A DNA stretch of 60,430 nt from Conoideocrella luteorostrata (taxonomy: Eukaryota; Ascomycota; Sordariomycetes; Hypocreales; Clavicipitaceae): the NCBI GenBank assembly GCA_032433595.1, contig JASWJB010000273.1:1-60430 (forward strand), in the 5' to 3' direction. This document shows, piece after piece, positions 48,072 through 57,879 of this stretch (positions are counted from its first letter, which is position 1; each line of letters opens with the position of its first letter). The translations under genes and the position numbers were made by a program. Under the pieces are notes generated by a model. The model made no database searches, was not told the origin of the DNA, and saw nothing but the letters and a program-made list of their open reading frames with translations.

Positions 48072-50350
48072 CTATGGGGCGGCATCCTCTCTCCCAAACA
48101 AACTGTCCGCATCCCCCTCCATCTCCTGCACCGCATAGCTCTCCAACAACCTCTCCCTCTCCAGAATCACTTCCTGAAACCACTTCTTCTCTGCCACTAA
48201 CCTCCTTGTCAGCTCCAATTCCTTGCCCTCGTACAGACTCTTCATCCTCTCCTTCTGGCTGTACATTAGCTCCTCCCTCATGGTCAGCTCGTCGTCCATC
48301 TTCGCCTTGTACAAGTACATTTGATGATCCTTCCATTTCTGCCACGACCGGTGGCCCTGATCCATCCTCGACCGTAGCGGGAACATGGCTCGATCGATTT
48401 CATGCTCCGCCTCGGGGTTTCCGGTCCAAAAGTCCTGTAGTTGCTGGAGGTATTCTTGCTCGACTTTGCGCTCCGAAGAAGCGCGTATGGAGTACTCTTG
48501 CTTGAATCCATTTTCCTTGACAGCGATTTTCTCGGAGATTTTCTGTTGGAGCTCGTGGCGTTCCATTTCGAGCCGTTCGGCGAGGCTGAGTTTCATGGCG
48601 TCTGCTTCCTGAATAAGGCTTGTCGCGTTCTCTTCTTGCTGTACGTTAACCATGACATCTTGCAATTCGTGAAGCTCCTTGAGGAGGATACGCAGTTCTT
48701 GAAACTTGGTTATTACTTCTTTGCGGCGAAGGTTTTCGAATCGAATGCGTTCTTTGATCTGCCGCTGCCAACGTTCTTCTTCTAATCTTGCCTGCTCAAG
48801 GCGGTCGAGTTCTGCTCGTCTGGCCTCCTCTCGCTCAAGTTCTTCAATCTGTGCTAGAATGACGCGCAATTCCTCCGCATCTTCTTGTTCTTTGAGTCGC
48901 CGTTTCTCTCGACGATTTTCGGCCGCCTGTTTAAGCGTACTCAGTTGCTGCATGGTACATTGACATGTTTTCCATCGGAGTCCACAGACGTAGCAGAATT
49001 CCGTGCCACACCGACATGTCATATGCTGGCATGCTGCGCTGTGTTCAACGAGAGCATGGCAGTTGAAACAGCGCTTCCATCCTTCTTGCTCGGCGAGTAT
49101 ATTCGTCAGGGTTATGTCGAAATCCTGCGGGCAGTCCTGGTTGCCATGTGACGGTCCTCTACAAATAGTACAGGTCACATGGCCACGTTCACACAGAGCC
49201 TGACGCTTGTTCGGTTTGATATTTTTGGGACGAATCCAAACAGCGCACTCTGGGTGGTGGCAGTAGACTCGTTCGCCAGCAGGCAGCTCCCACTCCGAGG
49301 CGCGGTCCTGGAACGTCTTCTTGAGGGCGTGAGGGATGTTCCTCTCGATTAGCCGGAAGGGAATTTGGTTCAAGCAGCATTTCGGCGGCCATTGTTGCTC
49401 GTTCTGAACGGCCGCGGTGACGAGGCGGACAAAGCATTCCCTGCAGTAGCTGTGGCAGGACACTCTGACTGCATCCTTCATGGGGATATCGTCGAGGCAA
49501 GATACACATTCCCTAAACATCAAGTCAGCACCGACCAAGAACAGGATTATTGTTTCATGCATTCCACTCACACTTCTGGATCTACCATTATTGGCTCCGC
49601 ATCCGTAATGAACCCCGACTTCCGCAGCTCCAGGAGCTTTTCCTGAGTTTTGGAGTCTGTATTGGAAATATCGACCATGCTCAGTCTCGCCTGCAGCTTC
49701 CGACGGAGTGAGTCTCTTACTTCTAGTTTCTGGAATTCTTCTCTCATGCTGCCCGCAGTGCTGCTTTCCCCAGATTCCGGGGCTCTATGAAAGAACCGCC
49801 GGATAGCGAATCTCCTCCGTATACTATCTTTCATGACAGATACCACGGGAGCTTTCCCAGTTGTTGATGAGTTGACTGCGTCAGGGTCACCAGTTCTGCC
49901 TCCATACATGTTATTCATGGGCGAAATATCCGGTTCTATGGGCTTCTCTGGGGGGATGATGATGGGTAAGTACGGCCCAGATGACTTTCCATTTCTTCTG
50001 GCTTCTTCCTCTGCTGCCTGGCGCTTCTCTTCTTCAGCTCGTTTCAGGCGATCTTCTTCACTGATACGTTCCCGGACATTGTCGATGGATTGGGCGACGA
50101 TGTCCAGCAGTATAAGGGAGTTGACATTCGGAGCTTTCCGCAATGCATTGGGTGGTTCATACTTGTGCCAGTCAATGTCTCCAAGATCAATATCAAACAT
50201 GTTCTCGGTCGACCAGGACGTGACGTGATCCATGCTTTGCGATTCATCCTCAGCAGCTGGAAAGTCTGGGCCTTCAAATGAGCTATGAGCCAACTCTGTC
50301 AAATTATCGTCGCCGAAAGACCCCGGCATTGGGCGTAGTAAAGTCTCCAT
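48072..50350 (-). CDS. RING-between-RING (RBR) E3 ubiquitin ligase with long coiled coil
   Basis: Exon 1 is 49572-50350 and exon 2 is 48072-49512, joined in phase 2 across a 59-nt intron (GTGAGT…GTTTAG) to give 739 residues. The N-terminal 1-255 is low complexity and charged. RING1 starts at C262 (ECVSCLDDIPMKDAV … HSYCRECF). The IBR covers about 343-388 (YCHHPECAVWI … CTICRGPSHGNQDCPQD). RING2 is about 408-446 (RCFNCHALVEHSAACQHMTCRCGTEFCYVCG), and C421 is the expected catalytic Cys that takes ubiquitin before transfer. Residues about 450-610 form a long Glu/Arg-rich coiled coil. The substrate is unknown. The start is the first true ATG of the frame (METLLRPMPG). A few codons upstream are open but begin with TTG. 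Confidence 0.92.
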
Positions 50351-51592
50351 GGTGTCGGAGTTGGACAAGCTGTGGGTCGTTCAGGCTGCTCTTGGTGGCC
50401 GACGGCAATATCCTCTGCTCAGTGTTCAGAGCAGCTATGTAAATGATATTGTGTGTCTCGCTTTGGGCAGAGCACCTCATTCTTTTTGATCGATTTAGAG
50501 TCTCTGGGCGACAGAGATGGCAGTCGTCAGTGGAAGAAGTACTGAAACGGCTGTGCCCAGCCTCACGTTGAAGCTTTAGACAGCCACCAACTCACGAGAA
50601 TGGGGTTATCAGCGGCCATTCTCGAACCTGTGCAACCCCCGCAACGCGAGGCTGCCTGATATTGAGAGCCGCTGTTCCATGCGTAATGTGCGCCCAGTGA
50701 CGTCCACCGACCCCAAGCACCCAACGGCAGGCAGCTGGGCCATGGAATCAGCCTACACTACGCCCTAGCTTCGGGCTGGGGGATTCGTACAACTCCATAT
50801 TCTATGCAGGTGATGGAGCTGGTGCGCCGCACGTGGAAGTTCCGATAGGTTCATGGATTGGAGTGCTGGGCGAACTGGATAGAAGGATGTTAGAGGCGGG
50901 TCTGGGAATGGGTGGTGGAGACGATGATGCCCAGAGCTGAGCATCTAGTCTACTTCAGCCACCGAGGCCCTAGTAGTTACAAGACGGGTTGACAGTGCGG
51001 TTCTACGTTTGTGGATCGTCTGAGGCTGAAAACGTACTGGGTTTAGTTAATGAACTCGCGTGTCCTCGCTGGCACGGTACTGGCACATCCCTGGCACGTC
51101 GCTGGAACAACATAGTAGAAAGCCCAAGCTTTGTTTGCCGCATCATACCCGCCTTCTTGTCTGCCTGCGAACTTGTCATACTCAAGTACGGGGCTATGTG
51201 CTTTGCACTTGCCCAAATAGAACCGGATTACTTAAGGTATGGGATCTTTGCTCCAGTAGAGCTTCAGTAGAGCCTCAGTAGATGAAACTCTGTGGAGCGC
51301 CAACTTGTCAAATTCATCCTGCCACAAGTGGCGTAGTGGCCTGGGCAGGCAGCGACAATGGCGTATTAATCATGAGAGGCATCACTGACGCGCCTCACTA
51401 CTCCACGACCACAGCTACAGGCCCCTATTTGGTAAGGCAGTAACAGTCTCACCACAGCCAACCCCCAAACTTTTGTTCCTCCCAAGCTAGCGGAGACACA
51501 GCATCACTTTCGCCGCTTTTGAACATTTTGCCTGCACATTTTCTCCTGTGTGCTATACCGCACGGGTCGGGACCAACTACCGGGTGGACAAG
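50351..51592. other. Spacer between RBR gene and broken phosphotransferase
   Basis: Divergent arrangement. It should hold the RBR promoter and the former promoter of the kinase-like gene. Small ORFs at 50989-51281 have no motifs. Confidence 0.45.
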
Positions 51593-53026
51593 ATGGCGAT
51601 GAGGGGCGACGATGTTGCCTGGGAAGAGAGCGATCGTATCGAGCGCTTTTGGCGCCACTCTCTTTTCGAAGAATCGACAATGAGGGCAATTGGCCAGTTC
51701 ATTGCCAAGCACCGACAAGGAGTTCCGACTGAGCTATGCGAACCAAGGGCTGGTGGATTCAATGCCCTCTTTAGGATGAAATTTTTGGATGGCGGTTCAG
51801 CAGTGATACGCTTTACCAAGCCAGGCTCGACGATGTTTCCAGAGGAGAAGATAAAGAACGAGGTCGCAACAATGAGATTTATCCAGGACCACACCGCGAT
51901 ACCGGTTCCTTTTGTACTCCACTGGGGTACACAGGCCGAGAGCCCTCTTTGCATAGGCCCGTTCATTATCATGGAATATGTAAATCATGAAATGGATATG
52001 ATTGATGCGCTTAATACTCCAGGCATTTCTCATAATGAACGACCTATTCTAAACCCAAACATTAATAAGGCTACGCTTGAGATGCTATATGGACAGGTTG
52101 CAAAAATACTGCTTCAGCTTTCTAAATTAGAGCTTCCGCTTATAGGTGCTCTTGAAGAAACTAAAAAATGATCATGGGAAGTTACGCGCCGCCCCTTATC
52201 ACTACCTATAAATGAGTTGGTCAGGGTCGGGACGTTATCGCGAGATAAATTGCCAGTGACTACCTTCAAGAGCTCATCTAAATACCTCGAAAGCCTAGCA
52301 AACCTTCACGTCAATCACCTCGCCCACCAACGGAACGATGCGATTGAGTCAAAAGCCGACTGCCAGCGCAAGTATGTAGCTAGACATCTATTCCAGAAGC
52401 TTGCCATCGAAGGTAGGCTTTTATCTAATAAGTACGACAAAGGACCCTTTAAACTCTGGTGTGAAGACCTACGGCCATCTAATATTCTGCTCGACGCTAA
52501 TTTACAAATCGTTGGCGTTATTGATTGGGAATTTAGTTATGCTGCACCAAACGAATTTACATTCGCTCCACCTTGGTGGCTACTTCTTGAACAACCTGAG
52601 TACTGAAAGGAGGGTCTTGGTGACTGGACCGAGAAGTACGAACACCGCTTAACAACATTTCTAAAAGCCATGGTAGATTGTGAAGACGCGGCTATAGCCT
52701 CTGGAAAGTTACAAGAGGATCAGCGACTGTCCTGCAAGATGCGTGAAAGCTGGGCCAGCGGCGACTTTTGGACCATCTACGCAGCGCGGAAAAACTTTGC
52801 GTTTGACTGCGTATATTGGGAGAAGCTTGACTCCCGGTATTTTGGACCAGATGGACGGAATACGCCTCCTGAGGATACTTGGATGAATAGAGTTGGACTG
52901 CTTGATCAACAGACCTGCGTGGACATGGAGCCCTTTGTGGACAAGAAGGTAGCTGAGATGGAGACGAGGGAATTAGCCTGGGATCCGGATGAGTACACGT
53001 TGAAACAGCAGGCAGCAATGCCATAA
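51593..53026 (+). pseudogene. Aminoglycoside-phosphotransferase-family (APH) gene interrupted by two in-frame TGA codons
   Basis: A single reading frame from the ATG at 51593 to the stop at 53024-53026 encodes a complete fungal APH-family protein (about 477 codons), but it contains TGA at 52169-52171 and at 52604-52606. Every segment on both sides is in the same frame and aligns by eye with the family: ALFRMKFLDGGSAVIRF (N-lobe), IMEYV hinge, SWEVTRRPLS, KLWCEDLRPSNILLD (catalytic loop), GVIDWEFSYAAP (metal site) and WASGDFWTIYAARKNFAFD. The second TGA sits where relatives have Trp (QPEY[W]). No splice signals could remove either stop. It is probably a recent pseudogene, or possibly a readthrough gene. 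The natural substrate of these fungal proteins is unknown. Confidence 0.85.
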
Positions 53027-55104
53027 TGCTGTACGGTGTCCCTCGGTGAAATATTTATGTTTTCAAATCGTATCGCATAGTTTACGATATAGGTGGGCAA
53101 GAGAAAAGGCATGCACTTTGGGAGTCGCGCCAATTTTAGCCTGGGATTGAGTTGCCCGCACCAATATAGGTTATGGTTAAGGGAGAGGCGTCTCATACTT
53201 ATAGTAGCACCAATGGATCCAAGGCGATGATGACGTTGCATGGGGTGAGTGAGCCAGCGATAACCGCTTCGCCATGATCCGCTCCCCCAAAACAGGCAGT
53301 GCTGCTTCATGCGTCTCAAGATACGACAGATTGGCGTGGTTGGCGCAAATAAAACATATAGTCCCGGCCTCGTCGGCTGGTCAGGCAACGGACAAGCAGC
53401 AGGCACAGCCTGGCTGGCAAGTAACACCACAAGCTGCAGCTGGCGGCTCGCAGAATTGTCAGGCCAAGCACGTCAATTTCATGCATCGCGTTATTGTTCA
53501 ACAGTGTCCACTGTCAATGCTCATGAAATGGTCTATGTGGGGATCTTTGGCGTCTGAATTGCCTAATTGGACATCCTAGTAACTGTCAGTTTCTGCAAGC
53601 TTATAAATCTCCTCGACAACCCTCGTGTCACGTCTGGCATCCCACTAGACGGAACCAACACGTAACATATTTAATAAAACTATCTATACTAGAAGAGGGA
53701 AGCATAGGGAAGTAAGGATTGAGGCCTTTAATAAAATATTATGCGTTAAGAAGTGCGTTGAAGAAGAGCACGATGCAGCGTGCCGTGCTGCTCGCGTTGT
53801 ATGGCTGACGACAAGGTTAGAAACAGAGAAGGTACTTCTCCCCCTGTAATGGATGGTGGGGTTACTATCACGTTTTGGTTAGGTCAGGCTGAAGTCGTAC
53901 TCTGTACTCCGTACGGAGTACTGTATGTTTGTTTGCCGGAGATTTACTGGAACCCTGGTACGGAGTACCGCAACTCCACAACGTTAAACACTGGGTCACA
54001 CAGCCCGCCCCCCCAATGTATCCGATCATCACGAAAAGAAAAGTGGAAAAAGAAAAAGAGGAAGAGGAAACCCTTGTCATAATCTTGCCAAAGAACGGCG
54101 CGCTTGTTAGTGAGCATTAAAAACGTGAATATGCACCGCCTCGCTTGAATTCTGAACTTTCTGGTTTGCGTGGACGACTCACGAATGCCAATTTCGTCGG
54201 AATGTCGGCCGCGCGCTGCTAATGTCCGCGTCTGTGTTCACAATGTCCATGTCCAACATGAAGGCTGTCTCGGCCGAATCGTCCGATTGAGCAATCCTTT
54301 GTTATCATTAGGAGTTGTATCCCGCCGCTGCGACCTATATCCTAAGTTTCGGCGGAGATGGGCACTACAATGAGCCAGTCCATCCGGAAATTGATGAGCA
54401 GGGGCTTCAACCGCAGCGGCAACTCAGTCTGATAAGGCGACGCGCTAAATCCGGCGGTGACGTGTGGACTGCGTTATCTAGCATCGCTGAGGCCAAGAAG
54501 TCCAGTCTTGTGAGCCTCAGAGGCATATACGCCGACGGAGGCATCCGGCGAACCGATTAGTATACCATAAGTTACTCTGCAACAGCTAATATGTAACACT
54601 CACGCGCCCGGTACAAAATTCCGCTACATAGAACCCGGCACTGCACCTCAACCCCGAGTTTGAGGCCCCACGCCGCCATCGATGCGCATCTTACAAATGA
54701 TTTGGATGAAGGAGGGTGGCTATTTGTGAAAGTGGCGAACTACCTGCATTCCACGGGCCGTATCCCGTATTCCTTGAGAGGAGGGGTTACTCTCTTAAGG
54801 GCCCTAAGTTTTTGGTATACTCCGTACAAGACATGAGCGAAGGATAAAACGGGTGTGTGGTGCGATGCTTTACTACTCCGTACTCCGCATGCATCGGAGC
54901 ATTTATATACACCGACGCCATAAGGCGATCGTCACCTTCCCTCCTCCCAAAACGACGGCAGAGCGCTTCAAGACGCAGCGACAATCTGTCATCGGGCTGT
55001 CGAGTTGTGAATTTCACTGAGAAACTCTGCACGATTAGCATTGCCCTTTTCTTCCCTTGTTGGTTCGTAGTCGCGAAATAAGAATTGCGACTTCACAATT
55101 TTCC
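53027..55104. other. Spacer with palindromes and unrecognised open fragments
   Basis: A perfect TACTCCGTACGGAGTA lies at 53905-53920, with other half-sites near 53960, 54826 and 54876. Two open fragments are noted but not recognised: about 53650-53845 (+; basic, rich in Ala/Arg/Glu) and 54315-54560 (+; YILSFGGDGHYNEPV …). Both could be gene debris. The last few hundred bases are the P450 promoter. Confidence 0.45.
53905..53920. repeat. Perfect copy of dispersed 16-bp palindrome
   Basis: TACTCCGTACGGAGTA, the same sequence as at 1048-1063. It is preceded by TACTCTG and followed by CTGTA, which extends the symmetry weakly. Confidence 0.9.
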
Positions 55105-56876
55105 ATGGAGGTCCTCCAGATCCTGTCGTGGCCATATATTGCCGGAGCCGTCGTTGCGTACCTCGTCGGCCTCGTCTTCTACAGGCTCGTTTCGCACCCT
55201 CTCGCCGGTTTCCCTGGTCCTCGGTTGGCCGCCGTGACTCGCTACTACGAAGCATATTATGACGTAGTCTGCCACGGACAGTATACGTTCAAAATCGCCG
55301 AGCTGCATAGGAAATATGGTACGGTTGAATTCGTTCTTGATCGCCGTTAAATCCCGCTAACTTGGGAATTTTACAAGGCCCTATCGTCCGCATAAGTCCG
55401 TATGAGCTTCATGTCAACGACCCGGCATTTTTCGAAAAGTTGTACGGCCAGGAAGGCCGATTCAACAAGTATGCCTGGACGTACGATGCCTTTTCAACCC
55501 AGGACTCGGTCTTCTGTACTATAGAACACGACGATCATCGCCGGCGACGAGCTCCCCTCAACCCATTCTTCTCCAAGGCCAACGTCAATCGCAGACAGGA
55601 AATCGTTCAGAGGGCGGCCGCCAAGCTGTGCCAGCGCATCAGCGAGTTTTCTGGTTCCAGCAGGACTATTAATCTGAGCCATGCTGTCAGCGCGTTCACC
55701 TTAGACGTAGGCTCAGAATTCATCCTTGCCAAGTCGTACAACAATCTTGACGTCCAAGACTTCAATGCTGCCATGACGGGCGTCTCGGAAAGCTTTGGCT
55801 CTATCTGGCGTGTCACAAAGCACGTGCGATGGATCGGCCCGTTCATGAAGTCTTTGCCGCTTTCGTTTATTGAGAGGATCAGTGATGACGGCACAAAAGC
55901 CTTCATGGGCTTTCTCAAGGTAGTTAGGTCCCTTTCGCTTGACTCGTTTGGTTGGAGTCTAACAAGACGCGGTTTTTTGTAGGACACGTTGGCAATTGTC
56001 ACCGAGGCAGTCAATGCCGCGTCTAGCTCTGAGGAAAGTAAGGCACCGAAATCTCTTGTACATGATATCCTCAATTCCAGTCTTCCGCCTGCAGAGAAGA
56101 CAATTAGCCGCCTCAACGATGAGATTAGCAACATCACTGGAGCATCATTCGAGACAACTGCCAACACGCTGCGGCTAGTCTTGTATTATGTTTACAGTGA
56201 TGCTCAGATCCTCTGGAGGCTGCGCAGTGAGATTGCTACAGCAAAACAGAGCAGCTGTGTAGCCAACGCGGTAGATATGAACGTCTCTGCTCTCGAGCAG
56301 CTACCATATCTCACCGCCGTCCTGATGGAGGGACTGCGTTTAAGCCCAGGCATCGCCACCCGCATGGCACGAGTTGCGCCAAAACAAATCCTCGTCTATG
56401 ACAAGTGGCAAATACCCGCAGGCACTCCCGTCGGCATGACAAGCCTGTTGATTCACATGGACGAGGAGCTCTACCCTGAGCCAAAGAAGTTCGAACCAGA
56501 CAGGTGGATGGACAAAGAGGTCCGCATGAGGGCTAACAAGACGTACTCGCCATTTTCGAGGGGCACACGAGTTTGCCTTGGAATGCAGTGAGTCACATCT
56601 CCTTTCCACATCTCCTATTCCCCTATGCCCTTTTTGTTGTTTTAGAAATTAATTTTTTTTTGAAATCACGAGGCTAGTTCAGTGTGCTAACCAGATGCCC
56701 TTTCTAGCCTCGCATGGGCCGAACTATACCTTGTCATTGCCGCTCTCGTTGACCAGTTCGACTTTGAGTTCGATGGCGCGGGTCCCGAGGACGTTGTGTG
56801 CGCCAGCGACCAGTTTATTGTTGGTCGCAAGAATTTGAGTGGTATCAAGGCAAAGGTCACCCAGCGCAAGGGTTGA
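55105..56876 (+). CDS. Cytochrome P450 monooxygenase, secondary-metabolism type
   Basis: Four exons: 55105-55318, 55378-55919, 55983-56587 and 56708-56876. The introns are 59, 63 and 120 nt (phases 1, 0 and 2), and the product has 509 residues. An N-terminal membrane anchor (about 8-28) is followed by the Pro-rich hinge [28 protein letters not shown] is typical of the fungal P450 group often annotated as trichodiene-oxygenase-like. All key motifs are present: I-helix TGASFETT, K-helix EGLR (ExxR), FEPDRW (PERF) and heme loop [10 protein letters not shown] with the Cys ligand. It therefore looks functional, and the substrate is unknown. It lies about 1 kb before a wrecked NRPS-like synthetase in the same orientation, suggesting the two once formed a biosynthetic locus. 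Confidence 0.93.
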
Positions 56877-57879
56877 TTATTGTATTGGACGACTCGACCT
56901 GAGCTACTACCAAGTCATCAGAACATCTTCATGGTGGGCAATACCAGAGACATACGTCATTTTCCACGTCTATTTACGAGAACTATGCGGTGATGTGATG
57001 TGATGAGATGTTATTTGATGGAAGCAAGTAGTACCAAGTCAAAGGTTGCAAAAACGAGACATGCTGGAAAACCAATCATGGAGCTATGCCACAGTCGGTG
57101 AAGGAAAGTCTCAACGTAGGTCCACTTGATGCTGATAAAATGAAACTATATTTTATATTTTTCTTTTGAGGTAAAATCGTATTTTTATCAAGGCTCAAGT
57201 AGGGAGAAGTAATGTTTGGTGTAAAAGCGGGCGTGCTTCAAGACTTTTGACGCCCTCGCCAACCCTTCTCTCCCGCACTGCTCTCACATTCCAAGCACTT
57301 CTTGAAAGCATAAGGATATCTCTCTCGCAATGTTCACTTCGGAAATTTGCTTGCTTTTCAACGTAGGGAACGCCTGCGGCTTGCAGTGGAGCGCCTCGGA
57401 GTAAGACGTCGCAGATGTTAACATGGCTCGCAAACAACAGCAAGAGCCATCAGGATCGGGCTTATCGCACTGGGGGCCCTGAACTGTGCAAAACATGCTG
57501 TAGTAAGTGATTTCTGCAGGATTTGGCCAGCCTCAAAAGACCCCCGATTGGAAATGTTGTAAGCGTTGGCCCCCAGTATTTCATATTTGCTGACAATTGC
57601 GTTGTACAGGCGGCTATTTTGGGTGATGCTCGAGGGTTTGCTGGACGAAGCTGCAGCGAGCGATTCTGCTAAATGATACTGTATTCCCGTCAATATATCC
57701 GATGAAACAAACCTGGTTTCCTCTTCTGCTTTAGTCGCTCTCATATTTAGTCTCCTTGCTTCATCCTTGAACCCCTGTTCGTGGTTTGCCCCTCTTGTTT
57801 TGAGAACTGTGCCACTATTGCAAGGCTGCTCACTCTACATAACTTGAGCCGCATCTGCTCATACCTCTCTACGCTTCAG
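56877..57879. other. Spacer between P450 and NRPS-like pseudogene
   Basis: Holds the P450 3' flank. A minus-strand frame at 57418-57744 (108 codons, MRATKAEEETRFVSSDILTG …) has protein-like composition, but it ends abruptly and matches nothing I know. It might be a small gene with an unrecognised intron, or chance. Confidence 0.4.

Noticed and set aside
48043..48345. Minus-strand ORF inside the 3' part of the RBR gene
   Set aside because: Shadow of the RBR coding sequence in another frame.
51593..53026. RIP (repeat-induced point mutation) as the cause of the two TGA codons
   Set aside because: RIP acts mainly at CpA and would turn TGG into TAG. The rest of the gene is not AT-shifted.
51593..53026. 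Introns removing the TGA codons
   Set aside because: No GT..AG pair of acceptable length flanks either stop while keeping frame.
54315..54560. Possible chitinase-like fragment (YILSFGGDG …)
   Set aside because: Only a vague resemblance; no catalytic DxxDxDxE motif is found.
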